The notes under the pieces were generated by a model that saw only the letters and a program-made list of their open reading frames with translations, was not told where the DNA came from and made no database searches. Source: Bradyrhizobium canariense (GTDB lineage Bacteria > Pseudomonadota > Alphaproteobacteria > Rhizobiales > Xanthobacteraceae). From it: a stretch of 64,000 nucleotides of DNA. Position 1 is the first letter of the stretch, and each line of letters opens with the position of its first letter. Below are positions 1 to 10,077 of this stretch, one piece after another. The DNA is taken from positions 3,038,001-3,102,000 of the forward strand of contig NZ_LT629750.1 in the NCBI RefSeq assembly GCF_900105125.1, read 5' to 3'. The position numbers were made by a program, and so were the translations under genes.

Positions 1-1
1 G

Positions 2-1276
2 GCGGGTGCAGCCAGCGGGCAATATGCGCATGACGTCGATACGTATTATGCGGAATCGCAGCGCGGGCTCGGATCGATTATCGCCGTGAGGGACGCCTTT
101 TACGATAATGCGGAGACGCAGCTGGTGTCCTCTTACGGGGACGCAAGGTTCAGCTTTCTTGCCGCGCTCGCAGGTCTCGTCGCAGTTTCCGCTGCGGGTA
201 TCGGCCTGGTCATTATGGTTCGTCGCCGGATTTGCCGGCCGATCGTCGAGATAACGGCCTCGATGACTCGTCTCGCTGGCGGCGACGTTGCTGGCGAAAT
301 ACCCGCGAGCGGTCGCGATGACGAGATAGGCGCGATGGCGGCTGCCGTCCGTGTATTCAAGGATAATATGATCCGCGCGGATCGCCTGTCGGCCGAACAA
401 GCCGTCGAGAGCGACACCAAATTGCGCCGCGGGCAGCTCCTTGCCGATCTCACCCATTCATTCGAGGCCAAGGTCAGTGAATTGGTCAATGGTCTATCAT
501 CCGCATCGGTGATGCTCGAAGAGGCCGCCCGATCGATGTCATCGACAGCCGCGGACACCAACCGGCAGGCCAACGTCGTGGCGGGAGCATCCGAGCAGAC
601 GTCAGCGAATGTGCAGACCGTTGCCAGCGCCACTGAGGAATTAACCTCCTCGATCGCCGAGATCGGCCGGCAAGTCGCGCAATCCGCCCAAATATCGGCG
701 CGCGCCGTAGAAAACGTGCGCCGGACCGGCGACACCGCGCAGTCGCTTGCCGCAGGCGCCCAGAAGATCGGCGACGTCGTGACTTTGATACAGAGTATTG
801 CCGCGCAGACGAATCTGCTGGCGCTCAACGCGACGATCGAGGCGGCTCGAGCTGGCGAAGCCGGTAAGGGTTTCGCTGTGGTTGCATCTGAGGTGAAGTC
901 GCTGGCTGGTCAGACGGCCAAGGCAACTACCGAGATCTCCGAGCAAGTCGCCGCCATCCAGGCCGCGAGCGATGAGACGGTCAGCGCCATCCGGAACGTC
1001 GTCGAGGTTATCGCAGAGATCGATCAGATCGGTATTGCGATCGCCAGCGCCATCAGGGAACAGGGGTCGGCGACGTCGGAGATTGCCCGAAACGTCCAGC
1101 AGGCGGCGAATGGCACCCAGCAGGTGACCTCGAATATCGTCACCGTCCAGCAAGCCGCCAACGACACCGGGGCCGCTTCAGGCCAGGTGCTGAGCGCGGC
1201 CGAGCAACTTTCGCAGCAGTCGAAAGACCTCACCAACGAGGTCAATCGCTTCCTTTCGGACGTCAGGGCCGCCTAA
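2..1276 (+). CDS. Methyl-accepting chemotaxis protein, 5' end outside the window
   Basis: This is the C-terminal part of a membrane chemoreceptor that would signal to CheA/CheW. The frame stays open to the left edge, so the start lies outside the window; the first in-window GTG at 86 is probably internal. A transmembrane segment (coded at about 150-220, ending in a basic RRR run) is followed by a HAMP domain and a long helical signalling domain. The signalling domain carries the highly conserved hairpin tip, with the motif [15 protein letters not shown] at about 820-860. The visible sensor part is too short to classify. It resembles the second chemoreceptor at 46518-48197 in the HAMP and signalling regions, so the two differ mainly in their sensor domains. 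The class is certain; the ligand is unknown. Confidence 0.93.
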   Translation, partial: AGAASGQYAHDVDTYYAESQRGLGSIIAVRDAFYDNAETQLVSSYGDARFSFLAALAGLVAVSAAGIGLVIMVRRRICRPIVEITASMTRLAGGDVAGEIPASGRDDEIGAMAAAVRVFKDNMIRADRLSAEQAVESDTKLRRGQLLADLTHSFEAKVSELVNGLSSASVMLEEAARSMSSTAADTNRQANVVAGASEQTSANVQTVASATEELTSSIAEIGRQVAQSAQISARAVENVRRTGDTAQSLAAGAQKIGDVVTLIQSIAAQTNLLALNATIEAARAGEAGKGFAVVASEVKSLAGQTAKATTEISEQVAAIQAASDETVSAIRNVVEVIAEIDQIGIAIASAIREQGSATSEIARNVQQAANGTQQVTSNIVTVQQAANDTGAASGQVLSAAEQLSQQSKDLTNEVNRFLSDVRAA

Positions 1277-1321
1277 GCGCCGACGAGGCGCACCAGCCGA
1301 CACGCTGCGCCTCTGCCCTCA

Positions 1322-1530
1322 CCTTGGCTTTCCAGCTTTTGGTAAAGAGCTTGAAGCCTCCGATGTCGCGGCAACGCGCAAGTCGTTGTCTTCGAAACGG
1401 CGGAGCGATGATTTGCATACCAATCGGCAAAGCGCCGGACACGGCATAGGTACCGCAGCGATTGGTAGACTTGCCGGAGCAGGCAGCTGCATGAGGTGGC
1501 CAAGCATGGCGCAGCATGTGATCCACGCCA
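1322..1530 (-). pseudogene. Remnant of an amidase-signature gene (3' end)
   Basis: No intact gene lies between the chemoreceptor and the flagellin, but the minus strand encodes scraps typical of the C-terminus of amidase-signature enzymes. One frame reads LPIGMQIIAPPF (about 1400-1432). After a frame change the next part reads EDNDLRVAATSEA (about 1340-1390). Intact amidases have these two pieces joined in one frame, as in 'GLPIGMQIIAPPF..... LRVAAAYE'. The upstream part reads PAPASLPIAAVPMP in the second frame, again fitting the family's 'GLPAISVP' region. I infer a decayed 3' fragment with at least two frameshifts. No catalytic region is left. It could be an old relative of the amidases at the right end of the window. 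Confidence 0.45.
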
Positions 1531-1771
1531 TTGATGCTCGTTGTAAGATCGACGGCGCGGCGTCAGCATAAAGTCCCAATTCAAACAGATCCGCAGAATG
1601 TTGCCTTTAGTAGCGATAAAGCTGCGGAGCCAAGCCCGGGCAAAGTCTGGTGCGCCGCTTGGGCAGTAGCGAAGCGCTGCTCTCGCTGAGCGGCGGAAGC
1701 CGGCCCGGATGGTTTTTCCTGCTCTACTTCAATGGACGGTATCAGCCGCCGAAGAAGGCTTTTCAAATAAT

Positions 1772-1800
1772 AAGACGGCAGGGAAAATCCCTGCCGTCTT
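1772..1800 (-). terminator. Intrinsic terminator downstream of flagellin
   Basis: A perfect 13-bp stem (AAGACGGCAGGGA paired with its complement) with an AAA loop lies 25 bases past the flagellin stop codon. An AT-rich tract follows on the minus strand, and an even better T-run on the plus strand, so it may work in both directions. Confidence 0.85.
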
Positions 1801-1824
1801 TTTTGTTTTGCTATTCGCGCGCGA

Positions 1825-4263
1825 TCAACGGAGCAGCTGGAGCACGCTCTGCTGCGACTGGTTGGCGAGCGCCAGCGCGGAGACCGCGATCGACTGGCGG
1901 GTCGACAGCGCCTGGCTGTTGGCCGCTTCCTCGTTCGGATCGGCCAGCGTCAGGTTCGAGGCGCCGGTCTGCAGCACGTTGATCAGGTTCTTGTTGAAGT
2001 CCTGACGGATCTGCACGACCGACAGGTTCGAACCGAGCGAAGAAGCTTCCGTGCGCAGCGTGGTGCTGGCCTGGGTCAACGTCGACAACACGGCATTGGC
2101 AGAGTTGCTGTCCAGGAAGTCTTTGCCGGCGGTGAGGTTCGAAAGGCCGAGGCCGGCGTCGTTGAAGGTCACGCCGGAGATCGACAGCTTCGAAGCGCCG
2201 GTTTCGTCGAACGTCAGGTCCAGGGTATCGCCGTTCAGCAGGTTGATGCCGTTGAACGAGGAATCCTGCGCGGTGGTGTTGATCTGCGCCATCACCTGGT
2301 TGTACTGCGCCACCAGGCTGGCGCGGGTCGCCTGCGAGTTCGGATCGGCGACCGGAGCCGCGCCGCCGGCCGCCACGGCGGCGAAGGCTGCCCCCGATGT
2401 TGTCACGGCCGTACCGCCGACCGCACCGACCGTGCCCGAAGCCGCGTTGTTGGTGGTCGTGATGGTGATCGCACCGCTGCTGGAGTCGATGCTGGCCTGC
2501 AGGTCATTCGCCGCCAACGCCGTATTGAGCTGGTTGAGCGTCGAAACCTGGTTGGCGCCGGTGCCGAAGGTGATGGAGGTCGCTGTCGTGCTGCTGTTGG
2601 TCGCAGCGATCGTCAGCGTTTCGGCGCTCAGTCCCGAACCCGCCGTGCCGGTGGCGGCCGTCGTCGTCGCTGTGACGCCGGTCGAGCCGGCGGTGGCCGT
2701 GCCGGTCACGGCGGTGACTGCGATGCTGGAGGTCGTACCCGTTGTATTCGAAGTGAACACCAACTTGCCGCTCGCGACCGAAGCGATGGTGGTCGCACCG
2801 GTGTTGTCGTACTGGTAGTTGACGAGGCTGGCGACATCAGCGGCGCTCAGGCTGGCCGCGTTGAGCGGCGTACCGGTGGTGTGGGCCGTGTTGTATGCGT
2901 CGACACTTGCTTTGCTGAGCGAAATGGTCTTGGCCGCAGCGCCGTCGACCGCGACAGTGAAGGTCTCGTCGTCCGCGGCAACCGCGGCAGTACCATGATT
3001 GGTGGTGTCGGTGGTGGGCAGACCGAGCGAGCCTGTGCCCAAGGTGCCTGTATAGCCAGTGATGGACACCTCCGAAGACGCACCGGGGCTGGCGGCGGAA
3101 GCGATCTGAAGCTGACCACCGCTCACGGTCACCGGACCGGTGGGGGTCGTGGTACCCGTATCACCACCGAACTGGTAATTGATGAGGGCGGCGACGTTAG
3201 CTGCGGTCAGGCTGGTTTCGGTGAGCGAAGAGCTGGTGTTGGTGTTGTATGTGTCAACCTCGGCCTTATCGAGAGTGATGGTCTTCGAAACGCCGTCAAC
3301 GTTCAGCGTGAAGGAGGCGGTGTTGGTCGTGCTGAGATCAAGCGCCGCGAAGCCGGTACCCGTAATATCAGCAGCCGTCGTCGAGCCGTCAGTACCATTC
3401 TTGGTGGTGTTGGTGGTGGGCAGACCGGTCGTGTCGGTCACAGTACCAGCGGTTGCGTAGTTGGTAATGGCTACCGACGAGGACGTACCGGTGGTGGAGG
3501 AAGTGAACTGAAGCTCACCGCTGCCGTTCACCGACGCCGGGCCGGTGACAGTGGCCGCGCCAGTGGCAGGGCTACCTGCGAGCTGGTAATTGATGAGGTT
3601 GGCGACGTCCGTCGCGGTGAGCGCGGTGGGACTGGTACCGTTGGTGCCGCTGAGAGTGCCACCGGCGGTCTTGAAGGCAGTGACATTTGCGGCATTGAGG
3701 GTAACGGTCTGCGCAGTGCCGCCGTTAACACTCAGTTTGAAGCTAACACTGGCTCCCGCGCCGCTGAGGTCGAGATTCGCGAAGGTGCCGCCCGTAACAG
3801 TAGCCGCCGTCGCGTTACCCGCACCCGAGACGTTGAGGGTCGTGAAGGCGCCCTCGGTGACCGAACCAGCCGTCGGCACATTGGCGCCGAGCAGGTTATC
3901 GGCGGTGGCGCCGCTGATGGCGGTGGAGGTGACACTGGACTTCGTGGTGTAGCCGGTGGGCGCCTGCAGCACCTGGTTGGCAATCGACTGGGCGTTTGAG
4001 ACCAGGCTCTGCAGCGAGGTCAGGCCGGTGTTGGCGGCCTGCAGCACCTGCACGCCGTTGCCGATACCGTCCAGCAGGCTGTTGATGTCGCTGGCGCGGT
4101 TGTTGAGGGACTGCGCCGTGAAATAGCTGGTCGGGTTATCGAGCGCCGAGTTGACGGCGTTGCCCGTGGCGAGATCGTTTTGGGTGGTGGCGAGGAGGGC
4201 TGCGGTCGACTGCAGCGAGAGCAGGTTCTGGCGAACCGATGCCGAGAGAACAATGCCGGACAT
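1825..4263 (-). CDS. Flagellin with internally repeated central region
   Basis: This encodes the 812-residue filament subunit of a flagellum. The N-terminal 100 residues (SASVRQNLLSLQST..., then LATGNAVNSALDNPTSYF) and the last 90 residues (ending SQQSVLQLLR) are the conserved coiled-coil D0/D1 parts of flagellin. The region between, about residues 105-640, is rich in Thr, Gly, Ala and Ser and forms the surface-exposed part. It holds related blocks marked by DVANLINYQ, NVAALINYQ and DVASLVNYQ at about residues 219, 356 and 476, each preceded by a strand-rich stretch such as FTLNVDGVSKTITL. Usual flagellins have 300-500 residues, so this one is long because of the repeats. An AGGAAGGA ribosome site sits just upstream of the ATG, and a terminator follows the stop. 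Flagellin-type genes of this size occur in Bradyrhizobium. Confidence 0.95.
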   Translation of the reverse strand: MSGIVLSASVRQNLLSLQSTAALLATTQNDLATGNAVNSALDNPTSYFTAQSLNNRASDINSLLDGIGNGVQVLQAANTGLTSLQSLVSNAQSIANQVLQAPTGYTTKSSVTSTAISGATADNLLGANVPTAGSVTEGAFTTLNVSGAGNATAATVTGGTFANLDLSGAGASVSFKLSVNGGTAQTVTLNAANVTAFKTAGGTLSGTNGTSPTALTATDVANLINYQLAGSPATGAATVTGPASVNGSGELQFTSSTTGTSSSVAITNYATAGTVTDTTGLPTTNTTKNGTDGSTTAADITGTGFAALDLSTTNTASFTLNVDGVSKTITLDKAEVDTYNTNTSSSLTETSLTAANVAALINYQFGGDTGTTTPTGPVTVSGGQLQIASAASPGASSEVSITGYTGTLGTGSLGLPTTDTTNHGTAAVAADDETFTVAVDGAAAKTISLSKASVDAYNTAHTTGTPLNAASLSAADVASLVNYQYDNTGATTIASVASGKLVFTSNTTGTTSSIAVTAVTGTATAGSTGVTATTTAATGTAGSGLSAETLTIAATNSSTTATSITFGTGANQVSTLNQLNTALAANDLQASIDSSSGAITITTTNNAASGTVGAVGGTAVTTSGAAFAAVAAGGAAPVADPNSQATRASLVAQYNQVMAQINTTAQDSSFNGINLLNGDTLDLTFDETGASKLSISGVTFNDAGLGLSNLTAGKDFLDSNSANAVLSTLTQASTTLRTEASSLGSNLSVVQIRQDFNKNLINVLQTGASNLTLADPNEEAANSQALSTRQSIAVSALALANQSQQSVLQLLR

Positions 4264-4673
4264 TTTAGATCCTTCCTGGTTTCATCAAGCCATTCTTGAC
4301 CCGCGTATCTCCGGCGAAAGAATCTAACAAAGAGTCAAACCACCCCGTACAACTCGAACTAGAAGCAAACCGCGCCCGACTCGTAATTAATGCGTCCTGA
4401 ATCGCTGGCCGGTAACCTGAATCATCAGTTTATTTCGTTGTCACCGATAACGGCGATCTCAACACACGAGTAACTATGTTCGGCTGGCCTGCAGCAAGAT
4501 CGGTATCAACCTATATCACCAACGATCTCCGCCATAACTAAGGTTAACGCGCGGAAAACCATATTGTCGAAGAGGCACAGCATATCGCCGGAAAAATCGG
4601 CGGCGGCAACTGTCTTTACGACGTGCGAAAACAAAAAGAGAAGGACTCGGAGAAGAGCAGGCAGTTCTGCTCG
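4264..4673. other. Intergenic region with flagellin promoter
   Basis: This 410-base stretch holds no convincing gene. It must contain the flagellin promoter on the minus strand; I could not pick a sigma-28 or sigma-54 site with confidence. At its left edge is only the flagellin ribosome site. At its right edge, a 6-bp hairpin (4655-4672, GAGCAG/CTGCTC) directly follows the stop of the binding-protein gene and could act as a weak terminator. Confidence 0.6.
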
Positions 4674-5606
4674 TTACTTCTGGAGCACCTTCATCAACGC
4701 GTCGCCAAGGATTATCGGCTCGCGTGGCGGCAGAAAAGTGAGGCCCGCCGCCTCAGCAAGGTTGGCTATGGTTCCTGCAGCTTGCAAATCAGAGAGTGCT
4801 TTGTTGACCTCGACGAGGAGAGTCGGGTCGCTGGCGAGGCCGGCATAGCCGCGATTGACGCCAATCGGATAAAAGTAACCCGAGCCGGTGAGCTTGGTGC
4901 CGGGATGTGCTGCGCGGTAGGCATCGAACCGACGCAGATCGAGCAGGGTCGCGTCCAGGTCGCCGCGATCGAGCGTACCCAGCAGATCGTCACGGCCGGG
5001 GACCAGATGAGTGATATCATCGATCAGCCGTCCGTTACCGAACGTCATCAAAATCGCATCGGCAAGACTTCCGCTTTCAATTCCGATGCGAAGCCCGGCG
5101 ACATCGCCGACATCGGCAATGTGGCGGTCGCGCGCTTTCGGTCCAAGGACAATCGTCAACGGTGAATAGATGTAGGGTTGGCTCGGTGCGAGCACGCCGA
5201 GCTCTACGCGGCGCCGATGATCGGGGCCGGTGGCTCCCTCGAAATCAGGCAGCTTCGCCGTCTTGACGCCCGGCACAACCAGGGAATCCCTTGTCAGAGC
5301 ATAACTGCCGACAAACGAGCAGCGGCCGTCCGAAAGCAACGCATTGGCTTCAAGCGCCGGGCTTGAATCTTCGTCCAGCTTGCTCTCGAACCATTGAATC
5401 CTGAGCGGCCGGCCGAGTCGCGCCGCCACAGCTTGCGCCAGGGCGACATCGAATCCGCTATCGGGGATGCCGCGATGATGCATCGACAGCGGAGGCAGAT
5501 CCTCATCGAGACAAACCTTCAACGTCTCCTCAGCCGCAGACGCCGGCATGACCGAGATCGCCACGAGAAATACCGCTATATGGAGCGCGTTAAGCCAGGT
5601 CCTCAT
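4674..5606 (-). CDS. XoxJ-like periplasmic solute-binding protein (family 3)
   Basis: This 310-residue secreted protein has a signal peptide (cleavage near MPASA-AEE, residue 24) and the fold of bacterial extracellular solute-binding family 3. The start VCLDEDLPPLSM, the GFDVALAQAVAARLGR helix and the LRIGIESGSLAD hinge region are typical. Its ATG overlaps the stop of the cytochrome gene by four bases (ATGA), so the two are translationally coupled. The order quinoprotein, cytochrome c, binding-like protein copies the xoxF-xoxG-xoxJ order at 14.8-18.3 kb. XoxJ/MxaJ proteins are thought to help activate or mature the dehydrogenase rather than import solute, and I infer the same here. No ABC permease is adjacent, which supports a non-transport role. 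Confidence 0.85.
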   Translation of the reverse strand: MRTWLNALHIAVFLVAISVMPASAAEETLKVCLDEDLPPLSMHHRGIPDSGFDVALAQAVAARLGRPLRIQWFESKLDEDSSPALEANALLSDGRCSFVGSYALTRDSLVVPGVKTAKLPDFEGATGPDHRRRVELGVLAPSQPYIYSPLTIVLGPKARDRHIADVGDVAGLRIGIESGSLADAILMTFGNGRLIDDITHLVPGRDDLLGTLDRGDLDATLLDLRRFDAYRAAHPGTKLTGSGYFYPIGVNRGYAGLASDPTLLVEVNKALSDLQAAGTIANLAEAAGLTFLPPREPIILGDALMKVLQK

Positions 5607-5953
5607 GGTTTCCTCTGGCTCGAAATATAGGCCCAAAGGCTCGCTATCTGATCGTCGTTCAAGAGATCGCCCCAAGGTGGCATCTTGCCGTTCTTGCCCT
5701 GCTTCACCGTGGTGAAGAAACGCTCCTTGTCGCCCGAAAATTTTCGCAGATCTGGCGTGATGGTCCCGGCATTGAGCATGCCGGGACCATGGCAGTGCGA
5801 ACATTTCTCCGCGTAATTCGCTTTACCTTTGTCGATCAGCGCCTGATCGGCGCCGGCATCTTGTTGCGCCGTGGCGGGATGTGCCGTGGTCAGCACGCTC
5901 GCGGTCATCGCAGCGGCGGCGACATGCGCCGCCGCCCAGTGGAAACGTCCCAT
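5603..5953 (-). CDS. Small c-type cytochrome, partner of the adjacent quinoprotein
   Basis: This 116-residue periplasmic monoheme cytochrome has a signal peptide (to about residue 30, PATA-QQD), one heme site CSHCH at residues 51-55 and a likely axial Met at about residue 91 (GKMPPW). I chose the ATG at 5953 because it lies just past the stop of the upstream quinoprotein gene and gives a clean signal peptide; an earlier ATG at 5998 would overlap that gene. It would accept electrons from the quinoprotein encoded immediately upstream (5971-7638). It is shorter than XoxG at 15766-16290 and lacks that protein's long tail, so it is not a simple duplicate. Confidence 0.9.
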   Translation of the reverse strand: MGRFHWAAAHVAAAAMTASVLTTAHPATAQQDAGADQALIDKGKANYAEKCSHCHGPGMLNAGTITPDLRKFSGDKERFFTTVKQGKNGKMPPWGDLLNDDQIASLWAYISSQRKP

Positions 5954-5970
5954 GATCACCCGCAAACCAC

Positions 5971-7638
5971 TTATTGGGTTTTTACCGCGAAGACCCACAG
6001 TGACCCGCCGGTCGGGACTTTGGCGAGACGTTCATCGCCTGAGAACAGCGAGTAGACGCCGCCATAGCCGCTGGCGACGGCGACATACTGGACGCCGTCC
6101 TGCTGCCACGTCACCGGCTGCCCCTCGATGCCCGAGCCGGTCTGGAACTGCCATAGCTTCTTGCCGTCGTTCGCGTCGAACGCCTCGAACTCACCGGTCA
6201 GCTGGCCGGAGAACACGACTCCGCCGGCGGTCGACAACACGCCCGAGAAGCGCGGGATGTCGCTTGGCACTTCCCATTTTGCCTTACCGGTCAAGGGATC
6301 GATGGCCGTGAGATGACCACGCGGCCCGTCACCCCACTCCCACAGATCCGTCAGATCCATGCCGAGATACCACTCGCCGGCCTTGTACGTTGCAGGCTCC
6401 GTCTTGTAGTGGCCGCCGAAAGCCAGGGTATTGGCATAGGCAAGACCGGTCTGCGGATTGAACGACATCGGCTCCCAGTTCTTGCCGCCGAGGATTGAAG
6501 GAAACACCGTGACCTTCTTTCCTTCGCGTGCATCCTTGGTGACGTCTGTCTCGATCGGTCTTCCGGTCTTCATGTCGATGCCGGTCGCCCAATTGACCTT
6601 CACATAGGGATTTGCGGCGAGCAGCTTCCCGTTGGTCCGGTCGAGCACATAGAAGAAGCCGTTGCGATTGGCGTCCATCAGGACCTTGGTCGGCTTGCCC
6701 TCGACGTTGAGATCGGCGAGCACCATTTCCGCGACCGAGTCATAATCGAACGGATTGTTCGGCGAGAACTGGTAGTGCCATTTGATCTTGCCGGTCTTCG
6801 GCTCCAGCGCGAGCACCGAGCAGGTATACAGATTGTCGCCCGGGCGCACGGCAGCGTTGAATGGCCCGGGATTACCGATGCCCCAATAAACCGTATTCAG
6901 ATCGGGATCGTAGGAGCCGGTGATCCAGGTCGATCCACCACCAAGCTTCCAGGTGTCGCCCTTCCAGGTGTCGCCGCCGGGCTCATCGGGCGTGGGAATC
7001 GAATAGGTGCGCCACAGATGCTTGCCGGTTTCCGGCTCCCATCCGTCGATGAAACCGCGGGTACCGAATTCCGCTCCGGAGATGCCGGTCAGGACGACGC
7101 CGTCGGCGACCAGCGGCGCTACCGTCATCGAATAGCCTTCCTTGATGTCAGCCGCCTTCTGACGCCAGAGTTCCTTGCCGCTCTTGGCATCGAGTGCGAT
7201 GACATTGGCGTCGAGCGTGGTGCGGAAGAGCTTGCCTTCGTAAATCGCCGCGCCGCGATTGATGATACCGCAACATACGATGCGTGGCGTTTCCGCGGGA
7301 TATTCGACCTTGGTCTTCCAGACCTGCTTTCCGGTCTTTACGTCGACGGCGATCGTGGCATTGTTGGTCGTGATGTAGATGACACCCTGATAAACGATCG
7401 GCTGCGACTCTTCGCTGCGGTCATCAGCGAGGCTGTAGTTCCAGACGGGAACAAGATTCTTGGCGTTGTCTTTGTTGATCTGCGTCAACGGGCTGAACCG
7501 CTGCAGATTGTAGCCCATTCCGTAATTGAGGACGTTCGATGTATCGGTCGCGCCCTTGACCAATTGATCGGTCGTTTGAGCGCACGCACCATACGGAACG
7601 AGAATCGCAAGGCCAGCGGCCAGCGCGATACCTTTCAT
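5971..7638 (-). CDS. PQQ-dependent alcohol dehydrogenase with lanthanide-type site
   Basis: This 555-residue periplasmic quinoprotein of the methanol/ethanol dehydrogenase family oxidises a primary alcohol with PQQ as cofactor. It has a signal peptide (cleavage near residue 20, GACA-QTT) and beta-propeller tryptophan-docking repeats. The vicinal cysteine pair is C122-C123, and the metal ligands are E190 (GAEFGTRG), N256 (GNPGPF), D298 and D300 (FDYD). The second Asp is the hallmark of lanthanide-dependent XoxF/ExaF-type enzymes; calcium-dependent MxaF has Ala there. It is the first gene of a three-gene operon with a cytochrome and a XoxJ-like protein. It diverges clearly from xoxF at 16384-18264, so substrate range may differ. 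A long divergent promoter region separates it from a third quinoprotein at 8343. Confidence 0.93.
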   Translation of the reverse strand: MKGIALAAGLAILVPYGACAQTTDQLVKGATDTSNVLNYGMGYNLQRFSPLTQINKDNAKNLVPVWNYSLADDRSEESQPIVYQGVIYITTNNATIAVDVKTGKQVWKTKVEYPAETPRIVCCGIINRGAAIYEGKLFRTTLDANVIALDAKSGKELWRQKAADIKEGYSMTVAPLVADGVVLTGISGAEFGTRGFIDGWEPETGKHLWRTYSIPTPDEPGGDTWKGDTWKLGGGSTWITGSYDPDLNTVYWGIGNPGPFNAAVRPGDNLYTCSVLALEPKTGKIKWHYQFSPNNPFDYDSVAEMVLADLNVEGKPTKVLMDANRNGFFYVLDRTNGKLLAANPYVKVNWATGIDMKTGRPIETDVTKDAREGKKVTVFPSILGGKNWEPMSFNPQTGLAYANTLAFGGHYKTEPATYKAGEWYLGMDLTDLWEWGDGPRGHLTAIDPLTGKAKWEVPSDIPRFSGVLSTAGGVVFSGQLTGEFEAFDANDGKKLWQFQTGSGIEGQPVTWQQDGVQYVAVASGYGGVYSLFSGDERLAKVPTGGSLWVFAVKTQ

Positions 7639-8342
7639 GGCTTCCCTCCCAAATGAATTTCTTTGCGCGCCTATTTGTTGACGCTACTGCTAACAATCTT
7701 CCCGAAACACGAAAGCGTCAACACGAAAGTACGAAGCATCCCGCGCCGCGGCTGCCGAGCGAGTTGCATAAATTTAGTTCCATGCAGGCGTTGGCTGTGA
7801 TCGAAGGTTCTGCCGGCGCCGCGAGCCTTTGCCGATCAAAGTTACGGCGGATGTTCCGGCACATCTTGCAATCCCCCCTTCGAAGGCGCGCTTGATGGGA
7901 TACGCTTTTGGTATACAGCGGCTGCGGCTAATTCGAGCAGCCCGATAAAATCATCCAATTCGCCGATGATTAAGGGACCTGCGCAACCAAATTAAGATCG
8001 CTGCCTTGGACAAAAAAATCATGAAAACCTTTGGTGTTCACTGCCGCTGGCACGGTCGGCACCCGCACGCGGCCTTAACATTGCTGCGACGCACTATTCG
8101 CGAATTGCTAAAGACGCTGCGACGCCATCCGCGTTTTACATGCTGGAATCTACAGGACTTTACGCCCGAGACCGGTGACCCCAAGCCTTGTCACGCACGC
8201 CTCTGCGTACAGCAGCCTTCGCAAACGCCTGCGTTTGGCGTTTTCTCCTTGTAAAACTTGCCGGATGACGTCAGATTTGAATGGAACCGGTGCGCTTTTA
8301 AGATGCCGGTCGATATCAACGACAACGGTTGGGGCGAGAAAC
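7639..8342. other. Divergent promoter region between two quinoprotein genes
   Basis: This 704-base gap separates two divergently transcribed PQQ dehydrogenase genes. Short open frames exist but lack family resemblance and good ribosome sites, so I see no gene. The stretch is relatively AT-rich near 7915-8030, suggesting promoters for one or both genes. No clear operator was found. Confidence 0.55.
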
Positions 8343-10052
8343 ATGAATAGATTTTCTATTGTATGCGCCGCATTGCTCGGCGTGTCCGGCTACCTCGCAG
8401 GGCCTTCCAGCGCGCAGGAAACCAAACAGGAAAACAAGTCGACGTTGGGCACGGCGATGGTTGCGCCGGTTACTCAGGCGCAACTCAACGCCGCCGACAA
8501 GAATGCCAAGGATTTTCTGCTGACCAACGGCAATTATGCGCAGACGCGCTTTTATCCGGCCAAGCAGATCGACCGGGACAATGTCAAGAACCTGCACGTT
8601 GCCTGGATCTTCCAGACCGACGTCAAGGAATCGCTGGAGACGTCACCGATCGTGTTCGATGGCGTCATGTATGTGACGACGTCGTTCAGCCACGTCTATG
8701 CGCTTGACGCCAAAACCGGCCAGCAACTCTGGCATTACAATCACAAGATGGGGCTGGTAACGACCTACTGCTGCGGCCCCAACAATCGTGGCGTCCAGGT
8801 TCTCGGTGACCTCGTCTACGTGGCCACGCTTGATGCCAAGCTTGTCGCGCTGAATGCAAAAACCGGCGACGTCGTTTGGACCACCGACATCGCCGATCCC
8901 GAGCTCGGATACAGCGAAACCATGGCGCCGACCGTCATCAAGGACAAGGTTCTGATCGGAACCAACGGCGGCGAATATGGCATCCGGGGCTTCCTGAAGG
9001 CCTATGATGCGAAGACCGGCAAGCTGATCTGGACGTTCAACACCATCCCGGAGAATTCCGTCGGCGTTTGGGCGACTAAAGACGCTACCGGCCGCGATAT
9101 GCATCGCGACATCCAGGCCGAGAAGGATCAACTCGCCAAAACCGGCGACCCCTTCGCAAAGCTTGGCGGCGGCGTGTGGCAGAATCCTTCCGTCGATCTG
9201 GCAACCAACCGGATTTATTTTGTCGTCGGCAATCCGTCGCCCGATCTCGACGGGTCAACCCGTCCCGGTGACAATCTCTATACCGACTCGCTGGTCTCGC
9301 TCGATCTCGATACCGGAAAATACGTTTGTCACTTTCAGTATATCGCCCACGACCTGTGGGACCTCGATGCGGTAAGTCCGACGGTGCTGGTGGATGTGAA
9401 GGGCAAGGATGGCAAGACTGTCCCGGGTGTGATCCATGCCGGCAAGACCGGTCACATCTATGTTCACGATCGCAAGGATTGCAGCCTGATCCGCTTCTCC
9501 GAGGCCATGGTCCCGCAGGAGAACATGTGGGTGCTTCCCACCAAAGAAGGCGCACGCATGCTGCCGGGTGCAAATGGCGGAGTCGAATGGTCGCCGATCG
9601 CCACCGATCCGGGACAGGGGTTGGCCTATGCCATCAACCTGCATCAGCCCATGACCTATCAAGTCGAGAACTCGCCGTATCCAAACGGCAAGTTGTGGCT
9701 TGGCGGCGCCTTCAAGGCGATTCCGGGTGAAAAACAGGCGGGCAACATTACTGCCGTCAACTACAACACTGGCAAGATCAAATGGCAGGTCAAGACGCCG
9801 GAGCCGATGATCGGCGGCATTCTGGCCACCGCTGGCGGCCTTGTTTTCACGGGTGAAGGCAACGGTAAGTTCGCGGCCTACAATTCCTCCAACGGCAAGG
9901 AACTGTGGAGCTTCCACGCCGGTGCCGGTGTCAATGCGCCTCCCTCCAGCTACATGCTGGGCGGCAAGCAATATGTCGTGGTCGGCGCGGGCGGCAATAC
10001 CCAGGTTGACTTTCACCGCGGCAACAACATTATCGCCTTCACCCTCAATTGA
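8343..10052 (+). CDS. PQQ-dependent dehydrogenase (divergent, lanthanide-type site)
   Basis: This 569-residue periplasmic quinoprotein has a signal peptide (to about SSA-QET, residue 24). The ATG at 8343 was chosen because it opens the signal peptide and has GGGGCGAGAA in front. Vicinal cysteines are C143-C144 ([10 protein letters not shown]). Metal ligands are E211 (GGEYGIRG), N297 (GNPSP), D340 and D342 (WDLD). The substitution after the catalytic region (DAVSP in place of DGVNE) and an insertion around residues 240-270 set it apart from XoxF. The natural substrate may be a larger alcohol, but this is not shown by the sequence. A hairpin terminator and then a diheme cytochrome gene follow, its probable electron acceptor. 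Confidence 0.92.
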   Translation: MNRFSIVCAALLGVSGYLAGPSSAQETKQENKSTLGTAMVAPVTQAQLNAADKNAKDFLLTNGNYAQTRFYPAKQIDRDNVKNLHVAWIFQTDVKESLETSPIVFDGVMYVTTSFSHVYALDAKTGQQLWHYNHKMGLVTTYCCGPNNRGVQVLGDLVYVATLDAKLVALNAKTGDVVWTTDIADPELGYSETMAPTVIKDKVLIGTNGGEYGIRGFLKAYDAKTGKLIWTFNTIPENSVGVWATKDATGRDMHRDIQAEKDQLAKTGDPFAKLGGGVWQNPSVDLATNRIYFVVGNPSPDLDGSTRPGDNLYTDSLVSLDLDTGKYVCHFQYIAHDLWDLDAVSPTVLVDVKGKDGKTVPGVIHAGKTGHIYVHDRKDCSLIRFSEAMVPQENMWVLPTKEGARMLPGANGGVEWSPIATDPGQGLAYAINLHQPMTYQVENSPYPNGKLWLGGAFKAIPGEKQAGNITAVNYNTGKIKWQVKTPEPMIGGILATAGGLVFTGEGNGKFAAYNSSNGKELWSFHAGAGVNAPPSSYMLGGKQYVVVGAGGNTQVDFHRGNNIIAFTLN

Positions 10053-10077
10053 ACGCAGAGGCGATCATCGAACAGCG

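Noticed and set aside
2881-3999. 372-codon plus-strand frame opposite flagellin
   Set aside because: Shadow of the Thr/Gly-rich repeats of the flagellin; repetitive Arg/Gly/Glu sequence with no family match.
7857-7870. Sigma-54-like GGCAC...TTGCA sequence upstream of the quinoprotein genes
   Set aside because: The distance between the GG and GC elements is two bases too short for a sigma-54 promoter.
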